Origin: Lachnospiraceae bacterium
Lineage (GTDB): Bacteria; Bacillota; Clostridia; Lachnospirales; Lachnospiraceae
Direction of reading: 5' to 3'
NCBI GenBank assembly: GCA_018056425.1
Contig: JAGPFR010000002.1
Location: forward strand, 44,990-108,989
Length of the DNA: 64,000 nucleotides
Part shown: positions 9,519 to 19,037 of the stretch, piece by piece
Position numbering within the stretch: position 1 is the first letter of the stretch
Layout of the letters: each line of letters begins with the position of its first letter
Notes under the pieces: model-generated
Told to the model about the DNA's origin: nothing
What the model saw: the letters and a program-made list of their open reading frames with translations, nothing else
Databases searched by the model: none
Program-made: the position numbers and the translations under genes

Positions 9519-9547
9519 ACCGGCTGCCTTTTGGCAGCCGGTTTTTG
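9519..9547 (+). terminator. Terminator of the first chemoreceptor gene
   Basis: A perfect 10-bp GC-rich stem (9519-9528 with 9533-9542), a TTTT loop and a TTTTT tail. The two chemoreceptor genes are therefore probably transcribed separately. Confidence 0.92.
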
Positions 9548-9676
9548 ATTGGTTACAAATTCTTCATCTTTGTTAAATTTTTATGATTTTATAGACAAGA
9601 CCGCCTTCTGCAAAGATAATGAATTCAAGAACTGATGCGCAGGAAAACGGTACACAAATTTTGGAAAGGATGGAAA

Positions 9677-11422
9677 ATGAAAGCATTAAAAAATGTAAAG
9701 ATGGGATGGAAACTTTTTGCCCTCGCCCTTCCTCTTGTCATTGCAATTGTCGTTTCGGTGATCGTAACCGGACTTAAGATCAAAAATACCGAAGCTGAAG
9801 TCACTTCGGTTTACTACGACATGCTCTATCAGGTAAACAACAATCTCGTCAGTGCCGACAGAGATCTGTACAGAACCCTGAACGGAGCCACATATTATTA
9901 CAACTACAACGGAACCGCCGGAATGTTCGAGGGTATGGTCAACACCAACTTAAGAGAATATAAGGACGGAAAAGAAGGCCTTGTAAATAATGTGGCCGCA
10001 GCAGCTGAGATCGCATCCACAAATGAGACTCTCTACAGGGGCATCACTTGTGAAGAAGGAGAAACCTTCGAGGAAGCATATCAGGCATTCCTTGAATCCT
10101 TCGAAAGATGGGACAGCCAGTACGACATCGAGGCAGATACCGGTTCATGGTTCCACTATCAGACAACCTTCATCACCGCACGCAGGCATATGGCCAACAT
10201 GATGGAGATCACCGAAATCTGGGCCGAGCAGGAGCACGAAGCACTCAAGGCAAGAAATGCGGCAGCCATTGTTTCTTACTCAGCAGTATATGCGATCGTT
10301 ATCGTATTACTGATACTGGTTGTCGTCCTCATCCTCAGACAGATCACTTCAAGCATTAAAGAAGTAACAAAATCCCTTGATGAACTTTCAAGCGGAAATC
10401 TCAGATATAGCTTCCCGGACGATAAGGAAATCGGAAAGGATGAGATTGGTCAGATCCACAGGGCTGCGAAGAATCTTTCGGTCAAACTTGATGAGATCAT
10501 CGGACGTACCAAGGAAATGTCCGATCATATCAATATCGCGGGAACCGATCTTGCAGAGTCCGCAAACCAGGCAACGCAGGCTTCTGAGCAGGTTCTTCAG
10601 GCTGTGGATGAAGTATCACAGGGCGCGATAAACCAGGCTGAAAGCGTTGAGACCGCATCACATAATACCAAAGAGATCGAGACCGACATCGGACAGATCA
10701 CTTCCATCATTCAGGCTCTTGCCGACAAAACGGATGTCATGAAGGATAAGTGTAACGAGACCATGGAGACCATGCGCGGACTCCTTGCACAGAACGAAGA
10801 AGTCGTAGGCAACATGCAGGCCATTCACTCACAGATCTCCGCAACAAACGATGCGGTTAAGAACATTGCAAGTGCTTCGAAGATCATTACCGACATTTCT
10901 TCACAGACCAATCTTCTCTCACTCAATGCTTCAATCGAAGCTGCAAGAGCGGGTGAAGCAGGAAGAGGATTCGCGGTTGTCGCAGAAGAGATCGGAAACC
11001 TTGCAGACCAGTCAGGAAACGCAGCGGTTCATATCTCCAAGATCGTCAAGGAACTTGTTGATGAATCCGCCAAGTCCGTTGCAACGATCGAAGAGATGAG
11101 TGTCGGCTTCGAAAAACAGAACGAACAGATCGGCATGACCGGCAAGGATGTTCAGGATATGGTTGATGAAGTAACGGAGATCGCAAACCAGACCGAAGAG
11201 ATCACTTCACAGATCCGGAGTCTGCTTGATTCCAAGGAATCCCTCGTCGGCATCATTAATGAACTTTCGGCAGTATCCGAAGAAAACGCCGCATCAACCG
11301 AAGAAACCAACGCAGCAATGCAGGAACTCAATGCAACGTTCAGCCTGATAAACGAATCGGCAGAGCAGCTCCAGCAGCTTGCAGAGGAACTCAAAGACAA
11401 TATCAGCTACTTCAATGACTAA
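9677..11422 (+). CDS. Methyl-accepting chemotaxis protein (second of a tandem pair)
   Basis: A 581-residue chemoreceptor with the same plan as its upstream neighbour: membrane helices near residues 10-30 and 205-225, a HAMP domain, and a signalling hairpin with the same conserved tip. The ATG at 9677 is chosen over an in-frame one 42 bases upstream because AAAGGA is correctly spaced and the resulting N-terminus ([20 protein letters not shown]) aligns with the first receptor. The extracellular domain has diverged (extra Tyr/Asn-rich stretch near residue 75), so it probably senses a different ligand. DNA identity is high in the signalling half. Confidence 0.95.
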   Translation: MKALKNVKMGWKLFALALPLVIAIVVSVIVTGLKIKNTEAEVTSVYYDMLYQVNNNLVSADRDLYRTLNGATYYYNYNGTAGMFEGMVNTNLREYKDGKEGLVNNVAAAAEIASTNETLYRGITCEEGETFEEAYQAFLESFERWDSQYDIEADTGSWFHYQTTFITARRHMANMMEITEIWAEQEHEALKARNAAAIVSYSAVYAIVIVLLILVVVLILRQITSSIKEVTKSLDELSSGNLRYSFPDDKEIGKDEIGQIHRAAKNLSVKLDEIIGRTKEMSDHINIAGTDLAESANQATQASEQVLQAVDEVSQGAINQAESVETASHNTKEIETDIGQITSIIQALADKTDVMKDKCNETMETMRGLLAQNEEVVGNMQAIHSQISATNDAVKNIASASKIITDISSQTNLLSLNASIEAARAGEAGRGFAVVAEEIGNLADQSGNAAVHISKIVKELVDESAKSVATIEEMSVGFEKQNEQIGMTGKDVQDMVDEVTEIANQTEEITSQIRSLLDSKESLVGIINELSAVSEENAASTEETNAAMQELNATFSLINESAEQLQQLAEELKDNISYFND

Positions 11423-11426
11423 TGAT

Positions 11427-11458
11427 TTGGGCCACGGGGACGTTTCCCCGTGGCCCAA
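11427..11458. repeat. GC-rich palindrome between convergent genes
   Basis: A perfect 14-bp stem with loop CGTT (11427-11440 with 11445-11458). Neither strand has a T run after it, so it is not a standard terminator although it lies between convergent genes. Its ACGGGGACGT core recurs at 42188-42197, which suggests a dispersed REP-like element. Confidence 0.6.
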
Positions 11459-11488
11459 TCTGCACATCATGAACTGCTGTCACTTGGT

Positions 11489-12517
11489 TTATTTCTTGCT
11501 CTTGTTTCTTTTATTCAGAACAACGCTCTGAAGGAGGATAAAGAAACAAAGCATTCCGCCTGTGGTGATACTCTGCCACCAGGGATCGTTAAGTCCGCTG
11601 GATACAACGATCTTCTTGATGGTGGTAAGAGTCAGGGTTCCGAAAAATGTTCCGAGTACATTACCCACACCGCCTGTAAGAAGCGTTCCGCCTATGATGG
11701 ATGATGCGATCGCATTCATTTCCATTCCTGCTGCATTCGTAGCATTTCCCGCACCGGTATGCATCATAAATACATAACCTGAAATTCCGCTGAGGAGTCC
11801 GCTTATCACATAACTTGCAAAGCGGGTTCTTTTTACGTTGATACCGAGCATGAGTGCGCTCGTCTGGTTTCCGCCGATAGCATAGAAGTTACGGCCGAGG
11901 CGTACATACTTAAGAAGGATAAATATAACTACCACGCATACAAGAGCGACCACTACGCCCAGTTCCATACGGGCGGGAACGAAATTGCCGTTCTTGGCGG
12001 TATATCCGAGTGCATCTATCTCTATCTTAATATCGCGAAGTCTTGCAAATCCTTCATGTTCAACCTTCTGGGGATTAACAGAGAGGATCGTGGTCATACC
12101 TCTTGCAAAGAACATTCCCGCAAGTGTTACTATGAAGGGCTGGATCTCAAGATAACTTATCAGAAATCCGTGTACAAGTCCGAAAGCAAGTCCGATGCCA
12201 AGTGCAAGGAGTATCGAACCGGCGATGCTTCCTCCGCCGTTCAGATACAGTACACAGCTCATTACTACGAGTGATGTCACCGCACCGACACTAATGTCAA
12301 TTCCTGCGCCGATCATTACGATGGTAAGTCCGCATGAAACGATTATGAGCGATGCATTATCGTTGAGCATATCAAAGATCTGCTGTGCATGCAGGAAACC
12401 TCCCTGCAGGAGTGCCATTGCCAGAAGATACATTGCCACGAAAATGACAATGGTGATACTCATCAGAAGTTGTGCGTCCGTAAGCGGCTCACGTTTAAAA
12501 CCTGTTTTGCTTTTCAT
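11489..12517 (-). CDS. Sugar ABC transporter permease (YjfF-like)
   Basis: Inner-membrane permease of the ribose/galactofuranose (CUT2) class. The 342 residues are hydrophobic with about ten membrane helices and carry the family segments GLTIVMIGAGIDISVGAVTS and FYAIGGNQTSALMLGI. It is the second of two adjacent permease genes, which recalls the YtfQ-YtfR-YtfT-YjfF galactofuranose system of E. coli; the substrate here is not proven. The start lies one base after the stop of the upstream permease, with AAAGGAG inside that gene, so translation is probably coupled. It is the last gene of the cassette. Confidence 0.9.
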   Translation of the reverse strand: MKSKTGFKREPLTDAQLLMSITIVIFVAMYLLAMALLQGGFLHAQQIFDMLNDNASLIIVSCGLTIVMIGAGIDISVGAVTSLVVMSCVLYLNGGGSIAGSILLALGIGLAFGLVHGFLISYLEIQPFIVTLAGMFFARGMTTILSVNPQKVEHEGFARLRDIKIEIDALGYTAKNGNFVPARMELGVVVALVCVVVIFILLKYVRLGRNFYAIGGNQTSALMLGINVKRTRFASYVISGLLSGISGYVFMMHTGAGNATNAAGMEMNAIASSIIGGTLLTGGVGNVLGTFFGTLTLTTIKKIVVSSGLNDPWWQSITTGGMLCFFILLQSVVLNKRNKSKK

Positions 12518-12518
12518 G

Positions 12519-13598
12519 TTACTGAGCTCCTTTCAAAGACGTCTTCGGCTTGCTTACAAGAATCTTCGAAACAAACCTGCCGAATTTCTCTTTAACGACC
12601 GGAGATCCTATAACAACAAGAAGGATTATTACTATCGCCTTATACGCCTTAACATCCGTGGATGAAACCTTCATGGCATAGAGTGTTATGGTGAGCATCT
12701 GGATTACGTAAGCACCTATAATACTTCCGCCGATCTTAAACTTACCGCCACCGAGATTGTTTCCTCCGATTGCAACTGCAAGGATCGTATCCATCTCGAT
12801 ATCAAGAAGAAGTGTTTCATGGTTGATAAGTCCGAGACGGCTTACACCGATGCTTCCGGATACCGCTACGCAGACACCGAGGATGATGAACGAAAGCAGC
12901 TTGATGAATGTTGAATTGATACCGTTTAATCTTGCAGCACTTCCGTTGATACCTACGGACTGAGTAAGAAGTTCAAGTGATGTGAACTTGAATAACAGTT
13001 TAAAAACAATCGCCATTGCGATAACGATAAGAACCGGCGTCGGAACGGGAATACCCGGGATGAAACTTCCGATAGCGGAAATAATGGGACTGCTGAGAGT
13101 GGGCGTTGCACCGCCGTTGATCCAGTATGCGATCGATCTTCCGCATGTATAAAGTATCAACGTCGCTATCATAGGCTGAATCTTAAAAACGGCAACGAGT
13201 GTTCCGTTAAACGTTCCGAAGATCATGGCGACCAGACATGCACAGATGAAAGCCAGAAGAACTTTGCCGCCGTTTATGTCGGGAGAAGTCTTAAGTACCT
13301 TTACAAATACGCTTCCTGCGATCGCTGCAGCAGCACCTACGCTTATGTCCTGTCCGCCGCAGGCTGCGGTTACGAGTGTCATTCCCATTGCGAGTATCGC
13401 AAGCTCGCTCGCGCCGTTTATGATACTGATAAGGTTTCCGGCCAGAACTATATTGCCGTCATTGTTATGAGAGATTCCGACACTGAAAAAGGAGGGATCT
13501 CTTATGAGATTGAAGATTACCAGCAGGGCTATTGCGATAAGGGGTATGGTAAGCTGCCCGAGGCCTTTGCCGAATATCTTTTTATTTACTTTTGACAT
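12519..13598 (-). CDS. Sugar ABC transporter permease (YtfT-like)
   Basis: First permease of the CUT2-type importer, 359 residues, polytopic. The segments GMTLVTAACGGQDISVGAAAA and IQPMIATLILYTCGRSIAYW are typical of this family, and two different permeases imply a heterodimeric channel, as in YtfT/YjfF. It directly follows the ATPase gene (no gap) and is one base from the next permease. Confidence 0.9.
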   Translation of the reverse strand: MSKVNKKIFGKGLGQLTIPLIAIALLVIFNLIRDPSFFSVGISHNNDGNIVLAGNLISIINGASELAILAMGMTLVTAACGGQDISVGAAAAIAGSVFVKVLKTSPDINGGKVLLAFICACLVAMIFGTFNGTLVAVFKIQPMIATLILYTCGRSIAYWINGGATPTLSSPIISAIGSFIPGIPVPTPVLIVIAMAIVFKLLFKFTSLELLTQSVGINGSAARLNGINSTFIKLLSFIILGVCVAVSGSIGVSRLGLINHETLLLDIEMDTILAVAIGGNNLGGGKFKIGGSIIGAYVIQMLTITLYAMKVSSTDVKAYKAIVIILLVVIGSPVVKEKFGRFVSKILVSKPKTSLKGAQ

Positions 13599-15098
13599 TT
13601 AAGCCTCACCTCCCGCAATTGTCTTCATGACCTGAGTCTGGTTAAGATCCGCGCCCTTAAGCTCGCCTACGATATGTCTGTCACGCATTACGATAAGTCT
13701 GCTGCATGTTCTGAGCATTTCTTCCACTTCGGATGAAATGAATGTTACGCTCACGCCGTCTTCGGCAAGTTTCAAAACCAGCTTCTGGATCTCAAGCTTG
13801 GTACCTACATCGATTCCTCTTGTGGGTTCATCAAGGATCAGGTAATCGGGATGAGTAAGAAGCCATCTTGCAAGGATAACCTTTTGCTGGTTACCGCCGC
13901 TTAAGGATCCGACAGGAGTTTCACGGCTCGCGGTCTTTATGTTCAGAACCTTGATGTATTCATCGGCAAAAGCTTCCGATTCGCTTCTGCTGATGGGTTT
14001 GAACATACCGTTCATGACCTGAAGCGCAAGAATGATATTCTCTCTTACGCTGAGCTCGGCAATGATACCGTCGCGTTTTCTGTCTTCTGCCAGATATCCG
14101 ATACCGTTCTTCATAGCCTCGATCGGTTTGGTTATCTTAACGGGCTTACCCTTGATCTTAACCTCACCGCCGTTTACTTTATCCGCACCGAAGATCGCTC
14201 TTACGCTCTCACTTCGTCCGGAACCGAGGAGTCCGGTAAAACCGTTAACCTCACCTTTTCTTATCGAGAAGTCAAACGGCATCGCGTCGCTGCTTGAAAG
14301 GCCCCTTGCTTCGTAGAAGACCTCCTTTTCCTTAACTTCTTTCACATCGGACTCGCCAAGATCATTAAGCTCGTCGAGTTCTTTACCGATCATCTTGGAA
14401 ACAAGCTCTACCTGTGGAAGTTCCTCGGTAAGATATTCACCGACAAGTTCTCCGTTTCTGAGTACCGTTATACGGTCACTTACTTCGTATACCTGCTCAA
14501 GGAAATGAGTTACAAATATTATTCCTACACCCTGTGACTTCAGATCCCTCATCAGTTTGAAAAGCATGTTGACTTCCTTGTCATCAAGTGAGGATGTGGG
14601 CTCATCGAGTATAAGAACCTTACACTTCATGTCAACGGCACGGGCTATGGCGACCATCTGCTGAACCGCGAGAGAACAGTCACCAAGCTGCTGCGTGCTT
14701 CTTGCGGGAATATTCAATCTTCCGAGGATCTCATCCGCTCTTTTTTTATACTCTTTATGTTTAATCCATGCCCTGTCTTCTCTTCCGATGAACATATTCT
14801 CGGCAACCGTCAGATTGGGGCATAAGGTTATTTCCTGATATACTGTGCTGATTCCGTTATTCTGTGCATCCTGAGGAGAATGGATGGAAATGCTCTGTCC
14901 ATCGACAGTGATCTCTCCGCCGTCCATTCTGTAAACACCTGTAAGAACTTTAATAAGAGTCGATTTTCCCGCTCCGTTTTCTCCCATCAGAGCATGGATC
15001 TCGCCTTTTCTGAGTGTAAAATCCACCCCGTTAAGTGCCAGCACTCCGGGGAATGTTTTATTGATATGACGCATTTGCAGTAATACTTCGTCCTGCAT
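13599..15098 (-). CDS. Sugar ABC transporter ATPase, twin-cassette
   Basis: The 499-residue duplicated ATPase drives the CUT2-type importer. The first half has Walker A GENGAGKST (residues 40-48) and Walker B VLILDEPTSSLD, but a degenerate signature (CSLAVQQMVAIARA). The second half has a decayed Walker A (GLLGSGRSE) but a normal signature (LSGGNQQKVILARW) and Walker B (YLILDEPTRGID). This asymmetry is usual for RbsA/MglA/YtfR proteins. It lies between the binding-protein gene and the permeases; a partial terminator upstream probably sets a lower expression level than that of the binding protein. Confidence 0.94.
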   Translation of the reverse strand: MQDEVLLQMRHINKTFPGVLALNGVDFTLRKGEIHALMGENGAGKSTLIKVLTGVYRMDGGEITVDGQSISIHSPQDAQNNGISTVYQEITLCPNLTVAENMFIGREDRAWIKHKEYKKRADEILGRLNIPARSTQQLGDCSLAVQQMVAIARAVDMKCKVLILDEPTSSLDDKEVNMLFKLMRDLKSQGVGIIFVTHFLEQVYEVSDRITVLRNGELVGEYLTEELPQVELVSKMIGKELDELNDLGESDVKEVKEKEVFYEARGLSSSDAMPFDFSIRKGEVNGFTGLLGSGRSESVRAIFGADKVNGGEVKIKGKPVKITKPIEAMKNGIGYLAEDRKRDGIIAELSVRENIILALQVMNGMFKPISRSESEAFADEYIKVLNIKTASRETPVGSLSGGNQQKVILARWLLTHPDYLILDEPTRGIDVGTKLEIQKLVLKLAEDGVSVTFISSEVEEMLRTCSRLIVMRDRHIVGELKGADLNQTQVMKTIAGGEA

Positions 15099-15112
15099 AT
15101 CTGTTCCTCCTA

Positions 15113-15155
15113 AAAAACGGCGCAGCCATTACTGTTTATACAGCACAGCTGCGCC
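15113..15155 (-). terminator. Partial terminator/attenuator after the binding-protein gene
   Basis: An 8-bp GC-rich outer stem (15119-15126 with 15148-15155) with a smaller inner stem is followed on the minus strand by TTTTTT, immediately before the ATPase ribosome site. Such hairpins commonly leave the binding-protein mRNA in excess over the membrane components. Confidence 0.8.
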
Positions 15156-15173
15156 ATTTATCAGATCATGAGA

Positions 15174-16154
15174 TTATTCGCCCAAACCGTAGGTGTCGAT
15201 ATCTGCCTGGGTAATAGTGGTTGCATCAAATCCCTTTTCTTCATTGATGATAACCTTGGTGGTAACAGTGGTCTTTCCCTGAATGATGTCGCTGATGATC
15301 TGTGCCTGGAAAGGTGAGCACTGTCCGTCATAGTTCCAGTTTCCTGCAAGGAGCTCTCTGAGTGCCCATCTGTTGCAGTCGAATCCCATAACGATAACTT
15401 TGCCGTTTACGCCGTGGGTAATTCCTGCTTCGTCAAGTGCTGCTACAGCGCCCTTAGCCATTCCGTCGTTCTCTGCATAGATTACGTTGAAGTCTGCGCC
15501 GCTGTTGATAACGGATTCAACGATCTTCTTAGCTTCTGCTTCGTCCCAGGTAGCGGTCTGCTGAACTACGCAGTTCATAGCGCCTGATGCGAACTGAGCG
15601 TCAAGAGCACCGGTACGTCCGATCTGAGCGTCGGAACCCATAGCACCCTGGATATGGATTACGTTGTAGGTGTCAAGCTTCTGATCAAGGAGCCACTGAA
15701 CTGCGGTATCGCCTTCAGCTGCCATGTCGGAAACAACTGCTGCCTCATAAAGGCTCTCATCTACATCGATCATACGGTCGAAAAGGAAAACTTTGATTCC
15801 GGCTTCCTTAGCCTTCTTAAGAACTTCGTCCCAGCCTGTGGTCTCGGCTGCGGAAATAAGAAGATAGTCAACGCCTTCGGTAATGAATCCCTGAGCTGCC
15901 TGAAGCTGCTCATCATTCTTGATGCTGTAGAAGGTCTTGAGCTCATAGCCGTTAGCCTCTGAGAAAACTGCCTCCATGTCCTTAACGTTAGCTTCACGAT
16001 AGCCGGACTCTGAAGGGGGATTGTTGATTACGCCGACTTTGATAAGTCCGTCGCCGCTTCCGGAATTTCCGGATCCTCCTGAGCTTCCGCAAGCAGTAAG
16101 TACGAGCGATAACGCAAGTACTCCTGACATTAACAATGCCTTAAACCTTTTCAT
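15174..16154 (-). CDS. Sugar-binding lipoprotein of the ABC importer
   Basis: The 326-residue substrate-binding protein has a lipoprotein signal with lipobox LTAC (C22), a Gly/Ser-rich tether and a periplasmic-binding-protein type I fold (IKVGVINNPPSESGYREANV; DYLLISAAETTGWDEVLKKA; DFNVIYAENDGMAKGAVAAL). The ESGYR and TTGWDEVLKKAKEAGI elements resemble YtfQ-type proteins, making a pentose or galactofuranose-like sugar a fair guess. GGAGG precedes the ATG. It heads the transporter genes, with an inverted repeat 85 bases upstream that may bind the neighbouring AraC-type regulator. Confidence 0.92.
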   Translation of the reverse strand: MKRFKALLMSGVLALSLVLTACGSSGGSGNSGSGDGLIKVGVINNPPSESGYREANVKDMEAVFSEANGYELKTFYSIKNDEQLQAAQGFITEGVDYLLISAAETTGWDEVLKKAKEAGIKVFLFDRMIDVDESLYEAAVVSDMAAEGDTAVQWLLDQKLDTYNVIHIQGAMGSDAQIGRTGALDAQFASGAMNCVVQQTATWDEAEAKKIVESVINSGADFNVIYAENDGMAKGAVAALDEAGITHGVNGKVIVMGFDCNRWALRELLAGNWNYDGQCSPFQAQIISDIIQGKTTVTTKVIINEEKGFDATTITQADIDTYGLGE

Positions 16155-16237
16155 AATGCATTTCCTCCATTTCTCCCCGCACCATCGCGGGTTGTATTAA
16201 CCATAATCCACACAGCGCAAGGAGTAAATTGAGGTTT

Positions 16238-16257
16238 ATTTTGTCTTGGTACAAAAT
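16238..16257. promoter_or_regulatory. Inverted repeat upstream of the sugar-binding lipoprotein gene
   Basis: Two 7-base arms (ATTTTGT and ACAAAAT) flank six bases, 84-103 bases upstream of the binding-protein start. It could be the operator of the AraC-type regulator encoded just upstream. It overlaps the terminator stem next to it by three bases. No convincing -35/-10 pair was found between it and the gene. Confidence 0.4.
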
Positions 16258-16281
16258 AATCCTGCTTTTGGCAGGATTATT
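16255..16281 (-). terminator. Terminator after the response regulator gene
   Basis: A perfect 11-bp stem (16255-16265 with 16271-16281) with a five-base loop, followed on the minus strand by a short T-rich stretch. It likely separates the regulatory genes from the transporter genes. Confidence 0.6.
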
Positions 16282-16323
16282 GGAAAACGGGTGATTTTGA
16301 TTTTACGAAGGTTGATTTTTATT

Positions 16324-17580
16324 TTATTCGGATTGATTTTGATACTGGGCTCTGTATTCGGAAGGGGTGATTCCCACATTCTTTTTGAAAATATAACTGA
16401 AATAGTGAGAGTCGTTATATCCCGACTCCCTTGCTATCTGGGAACTCTTGATACCGGTAGTTCTGAGCATTTCCTTAGCCTTATTGAGTCTGAGGTAGAT
16501 CAGATACTCGGTAAATGTCTGTCCGGTCTGCTGAGAGAATACGGTTGAGAATCTGCTGTTACTCATGCCCACGGCTTTCGCAACATCCTGAAGCATGAGA
16601 TTCGGATCCGTAAAATGTCCCGACATATAAACCTTGGCTTCACCGATAACTCCGGGGGTACTTGCATCGTCCGAGATCTCACCCATCTCTCTTGTTCCGA
16701 GTATCATGGATTTTTCATCGGCTCTTTCAACAAGAATATGTCTTATGTGACGCGCGGCCTTAAAGCTTCTGAGTATCTCTTCGGGAGCACCGACAATCTC
16801 TCCGATTCCGACACGTATCTCTTCGCATCCGCATCTTTCAAGTTCCCTTACAAGAGAAGCTGCAAAAGCGTACGCACGCTCTTCCGCATCTTCCGGGGTA
16901 TCTCCGAGAACGAGAAGTGCGGAACCTGTTCTTGTCGATGATGCATGCATTATGCCTCCGCTGCTCTCGGCAAGTTCGTACGCAATATCCTGTCCTTTAC
17001 CTGCAGGTTTAAATGCAGCATCAACAACCGCATAGCAGGGAGCGATAACATTGCATCCCATGGACTGAAGATGATTTAACACGCCCTTCGAATCCTCTGC
17101 TGCGGCGTCTTCCGAATAAAGAGAAGCGATAAGCTTTTCCTTAACAAGCTGCTCATCATTTCCGATGCGTGCTCTTAAGCTTGCGGCATGCTCGAGAGTT
17201 TTTCTTTCATCCAGGATCTGCCTGCTTACTTTATCGAGTGCTTCCCTTAAATTCTCCGAATTGATCGGTTTTACGAGATATTCGCGGACGCCGAGCTGAA
17301 TACACTGACGTGCATATTCAAACTCATCATATCCGCTGAGAACTATTATCGCGATCCAGGGCATCTGTGCTCTTAAGATCCTGCAAAGTTCGATACCGTC
17401 CATGAACGGCATTCTGATATCGGTTATGACAATATCGGGATTGGTATCACGGATCATGGGAAGTGCCATCTCTCCGTCGGGAGCTTCTCCCACAAGAGTG
17501 TAGCCGCTTTCTTCCCAGGGGAATGATTCTCTTATACCTTCTCTGACAACGACTTCATCATCAGCCAGAAACACTTTCAT
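16324..17580 (-). CDS. AraC-type response regulator (YesN-like)
   Basis: A 418-residue transcription regulator: N-terminal receiver domain (about 1-120; FLADDEVVVREGI, phosphoacceptor Asp in DIVITDIRMPFMDG, Lys in EYLVKPI), a divergent middle region of about 190 residues, and a C-terminal AraC-type DNA-binding domain with both helix-turn-helix units (LQDVAKAVGMSNSRFSTVF and SSQIARESGYNDSHYFSYIF). It overlaps the kinase gene by 20 bases, so the two are co-translated. It presumably activates the downstream transporter genes when the kinase signals sugar. Confidence 0.95.
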   Translation of the reverse strand: MKVFLADDEVVVREGIRESFPWEESGYTLVGEAPDGEMALPMIRDTNPDIVITDIRMPFMDGIELCRILRAQMPWIAIIVLSGYDEFEYARQCIQLGVREYLVKPINSENLREALDKVSRQILDERKTLEHAASLRARIGNDEQLVKEKLIASLYSEDAAAEDSKGVLNHLQSMGCNVIAPCYAVVDAAFKPAGKGQDIAYELAESSGGIMHASSTRTGSALLVLGDTPEDAEERAYAFAASLVRELERCGCEEIRVGIGEIVGAPEEILRSFKAARHIRHILVERADEKSMILGTREMGEISDDASTPGVIGEAKVYMSGHFTDPNLMLQDVAKAVGMSNSRFSTVFSQQTGQTFTEYLIYLRLNKAKEMLRTTGIKSSQIARESGYNDSHYFSYIFKKNVGITPSEYRAQYQNQSE

Positions 17581-19027
17581 CTTCGAATATCTCCTCCCTG
17601 ACTTTGCACGGTACCTTAAATGATACTTCCGTGCCTTCGGTACTGCTTTCTATTTTCAGACCTGCTTCCAGATTATAGTACAGACGGATCCTTAAGTTGA
17701 CGTTGACCAGTCCGAATCCGCCGCTTCCTTCACTTACCGTGGGCAGTCCGTTCTTCATCCTGTCACTTAGATTCTTCAGCTGCTCTTCCGTCATTCCCAG
17801 ACCGGTATCCCTTACGCTGAAGATAAGGTTCCCGTCTTCAAGCCTTCCGGTAACTGTGATCTTACCGCCGCCTCTTTTTATCTTGATCCCGTGATAGATG
17901 GCATTTTCGACAAGAGGCTGGAGAAGGAGTTTCAGAATATAGTACTCTCCGATCTCATCGGGTATATCTATCTCGTAACGTAAGATGTCACGGTATCTTG
18001 TCTGCTGGATCTTCAGATAGCCTTCGATGTGTTTCTTTTCCTGGCTTATGGGTATCCAGTCCGCACCGGATGACAGACTTATCCTGAAGAAATCACTTAG
18101 CGAACTTGTAAGTCCGATTACTTCATCCTTATCTCCGGCTTCCGCTTTCCATACGATCGCATCAAGGGTGTTATACAGAAAGTGAGGATTGATCTGTGCC
18201 TGAAGAGTTCTGAGTTCTGCTTTTCTCAGATTCTTCGCATCCTGATGACTCTTTCTCATCATGGATGTAAGTTTCTCGGCCATGATGTTAACCTGAGCAG
18301 TAAGATTTCTGAGTTCGGTAACTTCGGTATCCACTATCCTCTCGTCAAGGGATCCTTCCGCGATCCTTGCGGCTGCTTCCTCAAGTCTCTCGATGGGCTG
18401 CTTTATGGACATTTCTGTTGCCATAACGGATCTGTTTCTGACAAACATAGCCATGATGACTATGAGAACTTCGAAAATTGCCGTTATGATAACACCGATC
18501 ATCAGGCTCACACTCATCTTTGCGGATGAATTGATCTCCTGCGCGATATAATCATTGAGCATGCTGTCTACAAGAACCGCACAGCTTCTTACTTCTTTTA
18601 ATACCTCTTCATTTTCGACAACGGGAACCTCGGCATCAATATTGTCCCGGATCATATCGACATAGTTTTGAAGAGTCTGCATCGTACGGCTTGCGACTAT
18701 AAGTGAGAGTCTGTTTTCTTCACCGGTCTGCTCGGTAATAAGATCTATCGTCTCGTTAACATTTTTTATTTTTCCGTAGATATTACTATCGGGAAAAGAT
18801 TCTCTTCCGCTTACAATATTCCACGCACTTCCGGGAATATCCTCCGTCACAACAGTCTTTAAGCTGGTAATTGTCTCCATTCTGACGATGGCGCTGTGAT
18901 ACTTGGCGGCATATACCAGCATCAGAACAAGGCTTATTATGATGGGGATCACCAGCATGATAACCAGTTTATGGCTGAGGTCGCTTATCTGGCCGAGAAT
19001 GCTTTTTTCCTTCTTAATTCTCTCCAT
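17561..19027 (-). CDS. Sensor histidine kinase (YesM-like)
   Basis: A membrane kinase of the LytS/YesM group, 488 residues. It has a first membrane helix (about 20-41), an extracytoplasmic loop, a second helix (about 170-195), a HAMP segment, the His-box LQAQINPHFLYNTLDAIVW with its phosphorylated histidine, and an HATPase domain (LLQPLVENAIYHGIK, RDTGLGMTEEQL, GGFGLVNVNLRIRLYY). The ATG at 19027 is chosen, ten bases after the sensor lipoprotein stop; an in-frame ATG 54 bases upstream would lie inside that gene and give an odd N-terminus. Together with the sensor lipoprotein and YesN-like partner it forms a three-part sugar sensor. Confidence 0.93.
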   Translation of the reverse strand: MERIKKEKSILGQISDLSHKLVIMLVIPIIISLVLMLVYAAKYHSAIVRMETITSLKTVVTEDIPGSAWNIVSGRESFPDSNIYGKIKNVNETIDLITEQTGEENRLSLIVASRTMQTLQNYVDMIRDNIDAEVPVVENEEVLKEVRSCAVLVDSMLNDYIAQEINSSAKMSVSLMIGVIITAIFEVLIVIMAMFVRNRSVMATEMSIKQPIERLEEAAARIAEGSLDERIVDTEVTELRNLTAQVNIMAEKLTSMMRKSHQDAKNLRKAELRTLQAQINPHFLYNTLDAIVWKAEAGDKDEVIGLTSSLSDFFRISLSSGADWIPISQEKKHIEGYLKIQQTRYRDILRYEIDIPDEIGEYYILKLLLQPLVENAIYHGIKIKRGGGKITVTGRLEDGNLIFSVRDTGLGMTEEQLKNLSDRMKNGLPTVSEGSGGFGLVNVNLRIRLYYNLEAGLKIESSTEGTEVSFKVPCKVREEIFEDESVSG

Positions 19028-19037
19028 ACTTATCTCT

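Noticed and set aside
16238-16281. CRISPR-like or tandem repeat
   Set aside because: It is only one inverted repeat next to a terminator; no spaced direct repeats were found anywhere in the window.
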